This document shows, piece after piece, positions 27,810 through 37,809 of a stretch of 64,000 nucleotides of DNA (the first letter of the stretch is position 1; every line of letters begins with the position of its first letter). The stretch lies in assembly GCF_000939975.1 (NCBI RefSeq), contig NZ_LK391969.1:496001-560000 (forward strand), written 5' to 3'. The position numbers were made by a program, and so were the translations under genes. This DNA is from Pseudomonas saudimassiliensis (lineage in GTDB: Bacteria; Pseudomonadota; Gammaproteobacteria; Pseudomonadales; Pseudomonadaceae). The notes beneath the pieces are model-generated. The model was not told the origin of the DNA and ran no database searches. It saw nothing but the letters and a program-made list of their open reading frames with translations.

Positions 27810-28457
27810 TCAGGCGCTCTCCGCGCCCCCGGTCGTCTCCCCCGCCGCCACCCAACGGGCCAGCAAGGAAACTACCCGGTCAACCGGCTGATAGCCATTG
27901 CAAAGCAGCGCCAGCATACCGTTACGCTCGGCCAGCAAGGTTGGAAAACCGCTGATCCCCAGCCCCCCAGCCCAGGCAAAGTCGCCCGCCACCTCGGCAT
28001 GGGCAGCTGCGCTGACGAAGGCCGCCTGGAATGCCTCCCGGGCAAAGCCCACGCGCTCCGCCAGATTGAGCAATGCAGACCCCTGGGTCACGTCCATCGC
28101 CTGGGTGTAGAACGCCTCCTGCACCAGCCTGACCAGCGGCCAGGCCCGCGCCGCGTCCAGCTGCCGGGCGACCACCAATGCCCGGCAAGCCGGCTCGGTG
28201 TTGTAGATGAAGCCGGCCGGTAACGCATCCGGGGTCAACAACGGTTGTCCGCTGACTTCGCCGACGGCCGACCAGTGCTCGGCCAAGGCCCGCCGGGTGC
28301 TGTCCTGCAGCGGGTCGGTGACCCCGGGGCGCAGGCCACCGGCGACCAGGTGCAGCGGCAAGCCGGGGAAGGCCTGCCCGATGGCGTCGACAACCGGGGC
28401 GAAACCCCAGCACCAGGAACACATGGGGTCCATCACATAGATCAGGCGCTGGGACAT
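27810..28457 (-). CDS. DsbA-family thioredoxin-like protein (cytoplasmic)
   Basis: 215 residues with the active site PMCSWCWGF (Cys13, Cys16) and the cis-proline region GISGFPTLL near residue 170. An all-helical insert lies between. There is no signal peptide, so it should be cytoplasmic, unlike true DsbA; it resembles the FrnE/2-hydroxychromene isomerase side of the family. Substrate unknown. 23 bases upstream of the trhO stop on the same strand. Confidence 0.85.
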   Translation of the reverse strand: MSQRLIYVMDPMCSWCWGFAPVVDAIGQAFPGLPLHLVAGGLRPGVTDPLQDSTRRALAEHWSAVGEVSGQPLLTPDALPAGFIYNTEPACRALVVARQLDAARAWPLVRLVQEAFYTQAMDVTQGSALLNLAERVGFAREAFQAAFVSAAAHAEVAGDFAWAGGLGISGFPTLLAERNGMLALLCNGYQPVDRVVSLLARWVAAGETTGGAESA

Positions 28458-28480
28458 GGGTCCGCCTTGTTCAGGTTGGA

Positions 28481-29422
28481 TTATTTGGCGTTGGGCGTTG
28501 CCAGTTCCTGCGGCAGACCGATGGGGTGCGGCTGGTTGCGCACCTTGGCCAGTTGGATCTGCCGCTGGCGCTCCTCGGCGCGGCGCCGGGTTTTCTCCGG
28601 CAGGCTAGCATAGCAGTGCGGGCAGCTGATGCCTTCTTCGTACTGCGGCGAGGCCATGTCTTCGGCCGACACCGGATGGCGACAGGCGTGGCACTGGTCG
28701 AAGGAGCCCGGTGCCAGGTCATGGCGTACGGTAACGCGGTTATCGAACACGAAGCACTCGCCGTTCCACTTGCTCTGCTCGGCCGGCACTTCCTCGAAGT
28801 ATTTGAGAATGCCGCCCTTGAGGTGGTACACCTCATCGAAACCTTCCTTGAGCATGAAGCTGGACGCCTTCTCGCAGCGGATGCCGCCCGTGCAGAACAT
28901 CGCGACCTTCTTGTGCTTCTGCGGATCGAACTGCTGGCGCACGTACTCGGGGAATTCACGGAAGGACTTGGTCTGCGGGTCGATGGCCCCTTCGAAGGTA
29001 CCGATCGACACCTCATAGTCATTACGGGTGTCGATCAGCAGCACTTCCGGGTCGCTGATCAGGTCATTCCAGTCCTTCGGCTCAACATAGGTGCCCACCT
29101 TCTCGTTGGGGCTGATGCCAGGAATGCCGATGGTGACGATTTCCTTCTTGAGCTTGACCTTGGTGCGGTAGAAGGGCATTTCTTCGCAGTAGGACTCCTT
29201 CCAGTCCAGATCGCTCAGGCGCGGGTCGCGGCGCAACCAGTCCAGCAGCGCGGCGGTGCCTTCCCGGCTGCCCGCCACGGTGCCATTGATCCCTTCCAGC
29301 GCCAGCAACAGTGTGCCCTTGACGCCGTTGGCGGTCATGGTATCCAGCAGGGGCTGACGCAGGGCTTCGAAATCTTCCAGGGTGACGAACTTGTACAGTG
29401 CCACCACGACAATATTGGACAT
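28481..29422 (-). CDS. trhO: tRNA uridine(34) hydroxylase TrhO (rhodanese family)
   Basis: 313 residues from ATG 29422 ([20 protein letters not shown]), which has AGAGG upstream. An N-terminal ferredoxin-like part is followed by a rhodanese domain with [12 protein letters not shown] and the active-site loop [11 protein letters not shown]. The C-terminus has two CxxC pairs (QCHACRHP and SCPHCYAS), which could bind zinc. In E. coli, TrhO (YceA) makes 5-hydroxyuridine at tRNA position 34 using oxygen. Confidence 0.93.
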   Translation of the reverse strand: MSNIVVVALYKFVTLEDFEALRQPLLDTMTANGVKGTLLLALEGINGTVAGSREGTAALLDWLRRDPRLSDLDWKESYCEEMPFYRTKVKLKKEIVTIGIPGISPNEKVGTYVEPKDWNDLISDPEVLLIDTRNDYEVSIGTFEGAIDPQTKSFREFPEYVRQQFDPQKHKKVAMFCTGGIRCEKASSFMLKEGFDEVYHLKGGILKYFEEVPAEQSKWNGECFVFDNRVTVRHDLAPGSFDQCHACRHPVSAEDMASPQYEEGISCPHCYASLPEKTRRRAEERQRQIQLAKVRNQPHPIGLPQELATPNAK

Positions 29423-29510
29423 GCGGTTCCTCTTTTCGGTAATCGCCCACGTAAAGGGCGCACTTTGGGGGCGCAAGTCTAACAAAGTTGCCGGCCGACC
29501 GGCAGGCAGA

Positions 29511-29816
29511 TTATCGGCCGCCGCCCAGGCAGTCGGGTGAGGTCGGCGCCAGGCCACTGGCCTGCCACTCGGCGGGGGTATAGGTGTGCAGGGCCAGCGC
29601 ATGGATCTGCTGCATCAGGTTGCCCACTGCACGGTAGACCGCCTGGTGGCGCTTTACCGCGTTCAGCCCCTCGAACTCGTCACTGACGATCACCAGCTTG
29701 AAATGCGACTCCGAACCGGGCGGCACGGCGTGCATATAGCTCTCGTTAACCAGTTCCAGATGAACCGGGGCCAGGCTCTGTAACGCCTGTTCCAATGCTG
29801 CCTGGGTGGTGCTCAT
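29511..29816 (-). CDS. BolA family protein
   Basis: 101 residues with the BolA class II KH-like fold: [20 protein letters not shown], then [21 protein letters not shown] with the conserved RH..VY, and [13 protein letters not shown]. BolA proteins pair with monothiol glutaredoxins (a grxD gene lies at 62420) in iron-sulfur trafficking; E. coli BolA is also a regulator. About 90 bases from trhO on the same strand. Confidence 0.92.
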   Translation of the reverse strand: MSTTQAALEQALQSLAPVHLELVNESYMHAVPPGSESHFKLVIVSDEFEGLNAVKRHQAVYRAVGNLMQQIHALALHTYTPAEWQASGLAPTSPDCLGGGR

Positions 29817-29887
29817 GGCTTGTCTCCTTGGTTGATGGCGCCATTGTATCGAGGTCCTCGGCCCCGGTCAGCCACCGGCCGCCCGGG

Positions 29888-30394
29888 CTAACGCAACCCC
29901 GCCTGCTGCTGCTCGAGCTCCGCCTCCATCTCCGTCACCAGCCGCTCCAACTGCGGCGAGACCTGTTGCTCGACCCGCTCCCGGGTGATGGCCATGGAAT
30001 CCCGGGTCAGCTCCGGCAGATGCTGCATCAGCTTGCTGCCCGCGGGCGAGCTGTAGAATGCCGCCAGTTGCTTGAATTCCGCCTCGGTGAACACCGGTGT
30101 ATAGAGCTCGATGAGCTCGTCACGGATGGCCTCCCAGCTGAGCTGCGCGTCCAGTACCTTGCGCGCTTGCTGCTGGTAATCGTTGAGGATCGCCTCGTAC
30201 TGCCGGGAGCCTCCTGCCTGACCGAAACGGGCAGTCAGCGCCTGCTCGACCTGGGTGTACACAGGCGCGGTCATGCCTTCGGCATTGGCGAGCTTGAGGA
30301 AGCGTTCGGCCGCAGCCCGGTGCGACCCTTCATCAGCCTGGGCCGTGGCGGCCAGGAACCCGCAGCAAATCATGAAGGCCGGTAGCAGACGCAT
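29888..30394 (-). CDS. DUF2059 periplasmic protein
   Basis: 168 residues with a signal peptide ([20 protein letters not shown]). The DUF2059 core is [30 protein letters not shown], followed by a helical tail. Members are predicted periplasmic helical proteins of unknown role. Divergent from fumC, 71 bases away. Confidence 0.88.
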   Translation of the reverse strand: MRLLPAFMICCGFLAATAQADEGSHRAAAERFLKLANAEGMTAPVYTQVEQALTARFGQAGGSRQYEAILNDYQQQARKVLDAQLSWEAIRDELIELYTPVFTEAEFKQLAAFYSSPAGSKLMQHLPELTRDSMAITRERVEQQVSPQLERLVTEMEAELEQQQAGLR

Positions 30395-30465
30395 GGCAGG
30401 AACTCCGGTGGGTGAATGGGCACCTATACTGGCAGGTCAGAAATCCATCAGCAATGAGGGTCATT

Positions 30466-31866
30466 ATGAATACGCGTACCGAATCGGACAGCATGGGCGG
30501 CATTGAAGTGCCGGCAGATCGCTACTGGGGAGCCCAGACCCAGCGCTCCCTGCAACACTTCGCGATTGGCGAGGAGCGTATTCCGCTGGCCGTGGTCCAT
30601 GCCCTGGCGCTGATCAAGAAGGCCGCGGCGCGGACCAACCAGCAGCTGGGCAATCTGGAGCCGGCGATGGTCGAGCTGATCTGCCGCGCCGCCGATGAGG
30701 TCATCGCGGGGAAACTGGACGATCACTTCCCCCTGTCCGTCTGGCAGACCGGCAGCGGCACCCAGAGCAACATGAATATCAACGAGGTGATCGCTAATCG
30801 TGCCAATGAGCTGGCCGGCCAGCCGCGGGGCGGCAAGTCCCCGGTGCACCCGAACGACCACGTCAACCGCTCCCAGAGCTCCAACGATACCTTCCCCAGC
30901 GCCATGCATGTGGCTGCCGCCACCCAGGTCCACCAACAGCTGCTGCCCGCGGTGCAGGCGCTGCGCGACAGTCTCGACGAGCAGGCCCAGCGCCACGCGG
31001 ACCTGATCAAGATCGGCCGCACCCACCTGATGGATGCGACCCCGGTGACCTTCGGCCAGGAGCTCTCAGCTTTCGTGGCCCAGCTGGATATGGGGATCAG
31101 AGCAGTGGAACAGGCGCTGCCGGAGGTGTACGCACTGGCCCAGGGCGGCACCGCCGTCGGCACCGGCCTGAATACCCCGCCGCGTTTTGCCAGTGTGCTG
31201 GCAGCGGAAGTCGCCACGCTCAGCGGCCTGCCCTTTACCAGCGCCGCCAACAAGTTTGCCGCCTTGAGCGGCCACGAACCCCTGGTGCAACTGCATGGTG
31301 CCTGCCGGCAATTGGCGGTGACCCTGATGAAGCTGGCCAACGACCTGCGCCTGCTCGGCAGCGGCCCGCGCGCCGGCCTGGCCGAGGTGCGGTTGCCCGC
31401 CAACGAACCGGGCAGTTCGATCATGCCCGGCAAGGTCAACCCGACGCAGTGCGAGGCGCTGTCGATGATCGCCTGCCAGGTCATGGGCAACGACGTGACC
31501 CTGGGCATGGCAGCCAGCTACGGGCAGCTGCAGTTGAACGTCTTCAAGCCCGTCATCATCCATACCCTGCTGCAATCGGTGCGCCTGCTGACCGATGGCT
31601 GCAACAGCTTCCGCGAACATTGCGTGGTCGGCATGCAGCCCGATGCCCAACGCATGCGCGAGCATCTGGACAACAGCCTCATGCTGGTAACCGCGCTCAA
31701 TCCGGTGATCGGCTACGACAAGGCGGCGGACATTGCCAAGAAGGCCTACGCAGAAGGCACTTCGCTACGCCAGGCGGCGCTGGCGCTGGGCTACCTGGAT
31801 GAAGAGGCATTCGACCAGGCGGTCCAGCCCCAGGCGATGCTGGGGGACTGGGCGCCGAGATCCTGA
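30466..31866 (+). CDS. fumC: Class II fumarate hydratase
   Basis: 466 residues from ATG 30466 (GAGGG ribosome site). An oxygen-stable fumarase converting fumarate to malate in the TCA cycle. Motifs: [50 protein letters not shown], and the superfamily signature [15 protein letters not shown]. Complete and of normal length. Confidence 0.96.
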   Translation: MNTRTESDSMGGIEVPADRYWGAQTQRSLQHFAIGEERIPLAVVHALALIKKAAARTNQQLGNLEPAMVELICRAADEVIAGKLDDHFPLSVWQTGSGTQSNMNINEVIANRANELAGQPRGGKSPVHPNDHVNRSQSSNDTFPSAMHVAAATQVHQQLLPAVQALRDSLDEQAQRHADLIKIGRTHLMDATPVTFGQELSAFVAQLDMGIRAVEQALPEVYALAQGGTAVGTGLNTPPRFASVLAAEVATLSGLPFTSAANKFAALSGHEPLVQLHGACRQLAVTLMKLANDLRLLGSGPRAGLAEVRLPANEPGSSIMPGKVNPTQCEALSMIACQVMGNDVTLGMAASYGQLQLNVFKPVIIHTLLQSVRLLTDGCNSFREHCVVGMQPDAQRMREHLDNSLMLVTALNPVIGYDKAADIAKKAYAEGTSLRQAALALGYLDEEAFDQAVQPQAMLGDWAPRS

Positions 31867-31905
31867 GCAGCGAGCGCACCGGGTCCTGCGGTGCGGCCCG
31901 GACCG

Positions 31906-32880
31906 CTACTCCAGGGGCGGACTGATCGTTAACCGGCGCAGGCGCCGGTCCTTCAGCTTCTGCAACAGGCTGGGGGCCAGCGCGATGAGCGCCGAACCAG
32001 CGACCACCAGCAGCGCCCCCAGGTAGGCCAGGCTGTTCAGCAGTTCCGGCTTGATCACCGCCGGCCACAGCATCGAGCCCAGGGCCACCAGGGCGAAGGT
32101 GAACAGTGGCGTGGTCGCCACCGTCGCGCCGACCCGGGACGCCTCCCAGTGCACCAGGGCCTCGGCAAAGGCGCCGTAGGCGACCAGCGTATTGAGGCAG
32201 CAACCCAGCAGCAGCCATAGCTGCAGCTGGTTGAGCTGTAGTATCTGGCTCGGCGTCGCCAGCGGTGCCAGCAACACGGCGCAGGCCAGGTAGATGACCA
32301 TCATGATGGTCACCGAGGACCAGATGGTCAGCAACTGCTTTTGCGCAAGCCCATAGAGCGCCCAGGCAAAGGCTGCCGCCAGGGTAATCAGGATGCCCAG
32401 GGTGTAGTCGCTAAGTTGGGTAAATAATTCCACCAGACGCTGATTGAAAAACAAACCGAAGCCACCCAGCAGGATCACCAGGCCCAGCAACTGGCCGATA
32501 CCGAAACGCTCCCGGAAGACCAGCATACTGCCCAGCATCAGCATGATCGGCGCGATCTGGATCATCAACTGCATGGTGCCAGGCGTCAGGCGATCCAGCG
32601 CCAGCACATACAACACATAGTTGCAGGCCAGCCCGAGTACGGCGACCAACAGCAGCCCGCGGTTCTGCGTCGACAGCGCCCGGACCGAGGGCAACCGCCG
32701 CCGCACACCCAGCCACGCCAGCAATACCAGGCCGGACGAGAGCATCCGGTACCAGGAAACCGTGAAGGCATCCATGCCATTGAGCACTTCCTTGAGCATG
32801 ATGGGCAGCACACCCCAGAGGGTGGTGGTGGTCAACGCCAACAGGAATCCGTACAGCCAGCGGCCGGATGCGACGTGCAT
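31906..32880 (-). CDS. EamA/DMT family exporter
   Basis: A 324-residue membrane protein with about ten helices in two EamA repeats. The first begins LLALTTTTLWGVLPIMLKEVL; the second contains FAWALYGLAQKQLLTIWSS. The family exports small metabolites; substrate cannot be read from sequence. Convergent with fumC (about 40 bases apart). Confidence 0.88.
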   Translation of the reverse strand: MHVASGRWLYGFLLALTTTTLWGVLPIMLKEVLNGMDAFTVSWYRMLSSGLVLLAWLGVRRRLPSVRALSTQNRGLLLVAVLGLACNYVLYVLALDRLTPGTMQLMIQIAPIMLMLGSMLVFRERFGIGQLLGLVILLGGFGLFFNQRLVELFTQLSDYTLGILITLAAAFAWALYGLAQKQLLTIWSSVTIMMVIYLACAVLLAPLATPSQILQLNQLQLWLLLGCCLNTLVAYGAFAEALVHWEASRVGATVATTPLFTFALVALGSMLWPAVIKPELLNSLAYLGALLVVAGSALIALAPSLLQKLKDRRLRRLTISPPLE

Positions 32881-33306
32881 GTGTGTTCTCGGAGAAGGGA
32901 CTGGGAAGGCGGCTATTGTAGAGCGCGGCGGGAGCGGATGGATAGGCGGCCTCCGGATTTTGACAGCCGTTCGAAATTGGTAGCGATGAATATGTAACCA
33001 ATTGATCTAACAGTGCGTCTGAGCTGATCTACCATGGAATTATATAAATCCGGTAGAACGTTGCGGCAGGCTCGCCGCCTCCTTACACTGGTCAGGTCGC
33101 CTTATCCGGCGCAGCCAGCTGGGCAACCTACAAGGAAGCCCGGCACCAAAAAAATAAAAGGTGTTGCTATGAAATTTGATCTCAAGGGCAAATTGCCCAG
33201 CGTCGCTCTGGTTTTTCTCGCCACTTGGCTGTTGTTGATCCTGCCCAATATGGGGTGATGGCTTTTCGCGATACAATCAGCGGCTTCAGTTTGTGCCGGA
33301 GCCACC
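32881..33306. other. Intergenic region between the DMT exporter and mnmC
   Basis: A 426-base gap holding only a possible 29-codon ORF (33169-33258). An AT-rich patch around 33035-33047 (AATTATATAAAT) could hold a -10 element, but no convincing -35 pairs with it. No RNA gene or repeat was recognised. Confidence 0.5.
33169..33258 (+). CDS. Possible 29-residue membrane microprotein
   Basis: ATG 33169 with AAAGG about seven bases upstream. It encodes MKFDLKGKLPSVALVFLATW plus nine more residues: a charged N-terminus and one hydrophobic helix (about 9-26). It is too short to be judged by codon statistics. It lies 48 bases before mnmC on the same strand and would be shared in a transcript. Plausible because of the ribosome site and helix, but unproven. 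Confidence 0.4.
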   Translation: MKFDLKGKLPSVALVFLATWLLLILPNMG

Positions 33307-35289
33307 GTGAAACCCTCGCCACCCTTTGCCGATTTGAGCTGGTCCGCTGACGGGCAGCCGTTTTCCACCCAGTTCGGTGATGTCTATTTCTCCCGTGAAT
33401 CAGGGCTGGAGGAAACGCGACATGTTTTCCTGCACCATAACAATCTGCCGCAACGCTGGGCTGCGCTGCCCCCAGGCGCCCGTTTCTGCATCTGCGAAAC
33501 CGGATTCGGCACCGGCCTGAACTTTCTTTGTGGCTGGCAATTGTGGGACCAGCTCGCGCCGGCTGATGCCTGCCTGCATTTCATCAGCACCGAAAAGTAT
33601 CCCTTGAGCACGAATGATCTGCGCCGCGCCCTGGCGCTATGGCCCGAACTGCAGCCCTGGGCTGAGCAGTTGCTGGACCATTACAGTGACCTTGCCCCCG
33701 GCTGGCAGCGCTTCTCCCTCGCCGGTGGCCGCGTCACCCTGACCCTGCTGGTGGGTGATCTGCTGGATACCCTGCCCCAGCTGGACGCCGTGGTCGACGC
33801 CTGGTTTCTCGATGGCTTTGCTCCGGCCAAGAACCCGGACATGTGGCAACCTGCGCTCTACCACGAGATGGCCCGCCAGTCCCATACGGGCACTACGGTG
33901 GCGACCTTCACCAGTGTGGGCGAGGTGCGCCGCGGGTTGCAGGCGGCGGGGTTCACTATGGGCAAGGTCAAGGGTTACGGTCGCAAGCGAGAGATGCTCG
34001 CGGGCGTGCTGGAGCAGCCGCCGGCGACGGACTGGCAGGCGCCCTGGTATCAGCGCCCGACGGTTGGCGAAAGGGCGCGCAGTGCCGTGATCATCGGCGC
34101 TGGCCTGGCTGGCTGCAGTACGGCCTTCGCCCTCGCCCGCCGCGGCTGGCAGGTGACCGTCCTCGAGCGCCATGATCGTCCCGCGGCCGAGGCCTCGGGC
34201 AACCCCCAGGGCATTCTCTATACCAAGTTGTCGCCCCACCAGCCGCCCCTCTCGCGCTTCGTGCAGGCCAGTTACGCCTACAGTTTGCGAGTGCTGAACG
34301 AGATACTGATGCAGGGTGAGAGCACCTGGTCGCCCTGTGGTGTGCTGCAGCTCAGCTGCGATGAGAAGGAGGCGGCGCGCCACCGGCAGCTCGGCGAGCA
34401 GGGTTACCCGGAGCGCTTCCTGCACAGCGTCGATGCGGACCAGGCCAGTGCCCTGGCGGGCTTCCAGCTGCAGCGGCCCGGCCTGTTCTTCCCGGGCGCT
34501 GGCTGGGCCAGCCCGCCGACCTTCTGCCAGGCGCTGCTTCAGCACCCGAATATCCGCCTGCTGACCGACAGCCCCGTAGCGACCCTGGAACGCGAAGCAG
34601 GCCACTGGCACGCCCGTGACGATGCCGGCCAGACCATCGCCAGCGCCGCCGTGGCGGTCGTCTGCAGCGCCGCGGACAGCTTGCGGTTCAGCCAGACCCA
34701 GCATCTGCCGCTGAAAGCCATTCGCGGGCAGATCACCCATCTGCCCGCCACCGATGCCAGCCTGACGCTGAAATCGGTGCTTTGCGCCGAAGGCTACATT
34801 TCCCCGGCGCGGGAGGGAGAGCACCATCTGGGCGCGAGCTTCCGCTTCGATCGGCTGGATACCCAGCCGAGCACCGAAGAAAACCTATCGAACCTGGACA
34901 TCCTCGACCAGCTGTCGCCGGCCCTCGGCGAGGCGCTACAGGCCAGACAACACGATCCGGCGCAGTTGCAGGCCCGTGCCGCCCTGCGTTGCACCTCACC
35001 CGATTACCTACCGCTGATCGGTCCGGTGGCGGCAGCTGACGCTTTCCGGAAGGATTATGCGGTGCTCGCCAAGGATGCCTCCCGGCAACCCGAGACCCCG
35101 CCCCGCTGGCATAAGGATCTGTACGTGAATACCGCCCATGGTTCCCGCGGTCTGGTTACCTGCCCGCTGAGCGGCGAGCTGATTGCCGCCTGGGCGGACA
35201 ATGAGCCCCTGCCCCTGCCCCGGGAGCTGGCCGAGGCGGTGCATCCGAACCGCTTCCTGCTGCGGCAATTGGTCAGGGGCCAGGCCTGA
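33307..35289 (+). CDS. mnmC: Bifunctional tRNA wobble-uridine enzyme MnmC
   Basis: 660 residues from GTG 33307 (GGAG six bases upstream). It completes mnm5s2U34 in tRNA: the FAD domain removes the carboxymethyl group and the SAM domain methylates. N-terminal methyltransferase: ICETGFGTGLNFLCGW and WFLDGFAPAKNPDMW. FAD domain from about residue 258: VIIGAGLAGCSTAFALARRG, then EASGNPQGILYTKLSPH and AHGSRGLVTCPLSGELIAAW near the end. Both catalytic halves look complete. Confidence 0.95.
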   Translation: MKPSPPFADLSWSADGQPFSTQFGDVYFSRESGLEETRHVFLHHNNLPQRWAALPPGARFCICETGFGTGLNFLCGWQLWDQLAPADACLHFISTEKYPLSTNDLRRALALWPELQPWAEQLLDHYSDLAPGWQRFSLAGGRVTLTLLVGDLLDTLPQLDAVVDAWFLDGFAPAKNPDMWQPALYHEMARQSHTGTTVATFTSVGEVRRGLQAAGFTMGKVKGYGRKREMLAGVLEQPPATDWQAPWYQRPTVGERARSAVIIGAGLAGCSTAFALARRGWQVTVLERHDRPAAEASGNPQGILYTKLSPHQPPLSRFVQASYAYSLRVLNEILMQGESTWSPCGVLQLSCDEKEAARHRQLGEQGYPERFLHSVDADQASALAGFQLQRPGLFFPGAGWASPPTFCQALLQHPNIRLLTDSPVATLEREAGHWHARDDAGQTIASAAVAVVCSAADSLRFSQTQHLPLKAIRGQITHLPATDASLTLKSVLCAEGYISPAREGEHHLGASFRFDRLDTQPSTEENLSNLDILDQLSPALGEALQARQHDPAQLQARAALRCTSPDYLPLIGPVAAADAFRKDYAVLAKDASRQPETPPRWHKDLYVNTAHGSRGLVTCPLSGELIAAWADNEPLPLPRELAEAVHPNRFLLRQLVRGQA

Positions 35290-35292
35290 GTT

Positions 35293-36048
35293 TCAGGCCA
35301 GTAGCATCCGGGTGCCGTCCCACAGCAGCTTGCAGCCGGTGACGAACAGGAAGATGTAGCACAGCCGATAGATCAACTCCTGGTTGCTGCGCTGCAGCAG
35401 CCAGAAACCCATGCGAATGCCGATGGGCGCCAGCGGCAGCAGCACCAGGGCGGTCAGCAACTTGCTGGTATCAAACTGGCCCAGCTGGATATAGGCGGGC
35501 ACCTTGGCCAGGTTAACCACCGCAAAGAACACCGCGATGGTGCCCATCAACACAGTCTTATCGAGCTTCTGCGGCAGCAGGTAGATATTGATCGGCGGCC
35601 CGCCGGCATGGATGCCGAAACTGGTGAAGCCCGCCACCGCACCCCAGAATCCCCCGCGCCAGGCACTGACCCCGCGTGGCGGGGGCTCGCCCTTGCGCAG
35701 CCAGATATTCAGGGTGAACACCACGGCGATAATGCCAACCATCAAGCGAATATGGGCGTCGCTCATCCAGCGGAAGGTGAGCCAGGCGAGCACGGTGCCG
35801 ACCAGCGCGGCGGGGATGATGATCTTCAGGTTGGGGCCGCTCCAGCGGCCGCGGAAGGTCCGCAGCGCGACCAGGTCCATGGTGCAGAGGATCGGCAGCA
35901 GGATGGCCGCCGCCTGCTGGGGCGGCATGACCAGGGACATCAAGGGGACGGACAGGATAGCGATATTGCCGCCGAAGCCGCCCTTGGCGATCCCGTACAG
36001 CAGCACCGCGGGAATGGCACACAGATAGAACAGGGGATCGGTAATCAT
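35293..36048 (-). CDS. TSUP family (TauE/SafE) membrane permease
   Basis: 251 residues with about eight helices. The family stretch KGGFGGNIAILSVPLMSLVM is at the N-terminus and the internal repeat GFTSFGIHAGGPPINIYLLP comes after the middle. TSUP proteins move sulfite, sulfonates or related organic anions; substrate not deducible. Convergent with mnmC, only a few bases between the stop codons. Confidence 0.88.
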   Translation of the reverse strand: MITDPLFYLCAIPAVLLYGIAKGGFGGNIAILSVPLMSLVMPPQQAAAILLPILCTMDLVALRTFRGRWSGPNLKIIIPAALVGTVLAWLTFRWMSDAHIRLMVGIIAVVFTLNIWLRKGEPPPRGVSAWRGGFWGAVAGFTSFGIHAGGPPINIYLLPQKLDKTVLMGTIAVFFAVVNLAKVPAYIQLGQFDTSKLLTALVLLPLAPIGIRMGFWLLQRSNQELIYRLCYIFLFVTGCKLLWDGTRMLLA

Positions 36049-36124
36049 CGGAATCCATCATCTCGACAAAGGGGGGCAGTGTATCATTGACCTCCCACGG
36101 CACAGTCATCAGGAAGTAGACATC

Positions 36125-36367
36125 ATGCTGATCCCCCATACTCTGCTCGACCCCGAGATATTCCAGCGCATGCTCGAGGACTTCGTCACCCGTGACGGCA
36201 CCGATAACGGCTACGACGCGACACTGGAGCAGCGGGTAGAACGCCTGCGGCGGCTGATCGAGCGTGGCGAGGTACTGATCGTATTCCATCCGGAGACCGG
36301 CGATACCAGCCTGAGCCATCGGCGGGACGTGCCCCCGGAGTTGCTGCGCGAGGCCAGCGACGACTGA
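36125..36367 (+). CDS. yheU: YheU/UPF0270 family protein
   Basis: 80 residues matching YheU: MLIPHTLLDPEIFQRMLEDF, VTRDGTDNGYDATLEQRVER, and a C-terminal VPPELLRE. Small cytoplasmic protein of unknown function. Divergent from the TSUP gene. Confidence 0.92.
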   Translation: MLIPHTLLDPEIFQRMLEDFVTRDGTDNGYDATLEQRVERLRRLIERGEVLIVFHPETGDTSLSHRRDVPPELLREASDD

Positions 36368-36471
36368 CGTCCGCTGCTACCGCTTGCCGCAGCGCCGCCA
36401 TGGCGCTTGGAGGATGCGAAGCGAAGGTCTAAGATAGGGTCTTTACGCCCTTAGCGGGTTCGACGAGGTTA

Positions 36472-36759
36472 ATGATGAAATTGCGCTCCCCCCTGATGTT
36501 TGCCGCCCTGCTGGGTTTTGCTGCCACCGCATCGGCCCAGGCCGTTATCTGCACCCCGGAAGAAGCTCTGAAGAAGGCGGAAGAAACCGCTGTGACCATC
36601 AACCGCATCGCCGCCGGCGACCCGGCCAAGGCCGAGCGGATGCACGAACAACTCAAGGCACTGCAAGAGCGCGATCCGACCCAGAGCCATCATGGCGCCT
36701 GCGAGGCCTACGACCGCGTCATCAAGGAATTGGAGCGTCAGGACACCAACGCCAGCTGA
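36472..36759 (+). CDS. Small periplasmic two-cysteine protein
   Basis: 95 residues with a signal peptide (MMKLRSPLMFAALLGFAATASAQ). The mature part is helical with two cysteines, in AVICTPEEA and HHGACEAYDR, probably disulfide bonded. GAGG precedes the ATG. No family recognised. It resembles in size and layout the protein at 61812. A small hairpin (36764-36782) follows the stop. Confidence 0.7.
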   Translation: MMKLRSPLMFAALLGFAATASAQAVICTPEEALKKAEETAVTINRIAAGDPAKAERMHEQLKALQERDPTQSHHGACEAYDRVIKELERQDTNAS

Positions 36760-36763
36760 GGGC

Positions 36764-36782
36764 GTCCAGGCCCAGCCTGGAC
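36764..36782. repeat. Small perfect hairpin
   Basis: GTCCAGGC and GCCTGGAC around a three-base loop, just behind the small periplasmic gene and before the recR stop on the other strand. Terminator-like by position but without a T-run. Confidence 0.45.
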
Positions 36783-36841
36783 AGCAGCAGGTCAGCCAGC
36801 CGCACCGGCAGAGAAAGCCTCAGCCGGCGGGCTAGCCAGTT

Positions 36842-37441
36842 TTAGCTGATGAGCGTCCGCCCGGCCAGGGCATGGGCCAGGGTGCCGCCATCAATGAACT
36901 CCAGCTCACCGCCCAGCGGTACACCATGGGCAATCCGCGACACCTTGATCCCCAGGGGCTTGAGCAGCCCGGCAATATAGTGCGCTGTGGCCTCCCCTTC
37001 CACCGTCGGGTTGGTCGCCAGGATCACCTCGCTCACCGCGCTGCCCTCAACCCGCTCCAGCAGCGCCGGAATGCCGATCTCCTCCGGCCCCAATCCATCG
37101 ATGGGGGACAGGTGCCCCTTGAGCACGAAGTACCGCCCACGAAAGCTGCCGGCCATTTCCACTGCCCAGACATCGGCCGGGCTCTGCAATACACACAGCA
37201 GCCCGTCCTCACGGCGCGGGTCGGTACAGAGATCGCAGACTTCGGTTTCGCTCAGGGTGCGGCAGCGGCGGCAGTAACCTACCCCTTCCATCGCCGACTC
37301 CAGCGCATGGGCAAGGTGGCGCCCGGCCTCACGATCCCGCTCCAGCAGGTTCAATGCCATGCGCTGGGCGGTTTTCGGGCCGACGCCCGGCAGCCCGCGC
37401 AGGGCATCAATCAACTGGCGAATCAGGGGACTGAAACTCAT
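36842..37441 (-). CDS. recR: Recombination protein RecR
   Basis: A 199-residue RecFOR-pathway protein that forms a DNA-clamping ring and helps RecA displace SSB. Helix-hairpin-helix region [18 protein letters not shown], zinc finger [16 protein letters not shown], then a Toprim domain beginning [14 protein letters not shown]. Last gene of the dnaX-ybaB-recR operon. Confidence 0.96.
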   Translation of the reverse strand: MSFSPLIRQLIDALRGLPGVGPKTAQRMALNLLERDREAGRHLAHALESAMEGVGYCRRCRTLSETEVCDLCTDPRREDGLLCVLQSPADVWAVEMAGSFRGRYFVLKGHLSPIDGLGPEEIGIPALLERVEGSAVSEVILATNPTVEGEATAHYIAGLLKPLGIKVSRIAHGVPLGGELEFIDGGTLAHALAGRTLIS

Positions 37442-37458
37442 ACCGTGTGCGATCTCAC

Positions 37459-37785
37459 TCAGAAAGGCATCTTGAAGCCGTCGGGCAGGTTCATGCCCGC
37501 GGTCAGGCCAGCCATCTTTTCCTGATTCTGCTGTTCCAGCTTGCGCACCGCATCGTTGAATGCCGCGGCGATCAGGTCTTCAAGCACTTCCTTGTCTTCG
37601 CCCATCAGGCTGTCATCAATATTGACGCGGCGCACGTCATGGCGGCCGGTCATGACCACCGACACCAAGCCGGCGCCGGATTGCCCGGTGACCTCGGCGT
37701 TGGCCAGCTCTTCCTGCATCTTCTGCATTTTTTCCTGCATTTGCTGGGCCTGCTTCATCAGGCCTGCCATGCCACCTTTCATCAT
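37459..37785 (-). CDS. ybaB: Nucleoid-associated protein YbaB/EbfC
   Basis: A 108-residue DNA-binding dimer. [20 protein letters not shown] and [18 protein letters not shown] are the usual N-terminal helices and strand; [16 protein letters not shown] follows. A GAGGAAA ribosome site precedes the ATG. 17 bases before recR and 24 after dnaX, all on the minus strand. Confidence 0.96.
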   Translation of the reverse strand: MMKGGMAGLMKQAQQMQEKMQKMQEELANAEVTGQSGAGLVSVVMTGRHDVRRVNIDDSLMGEDKEVLEDLIAAAFNDAVRKLEQQNQEKMAGLTAGMNLPDGFKMPF

Positions 37786-37809
37786 GGTCGTTTCCTCAAA
37801 AAAATAGGT

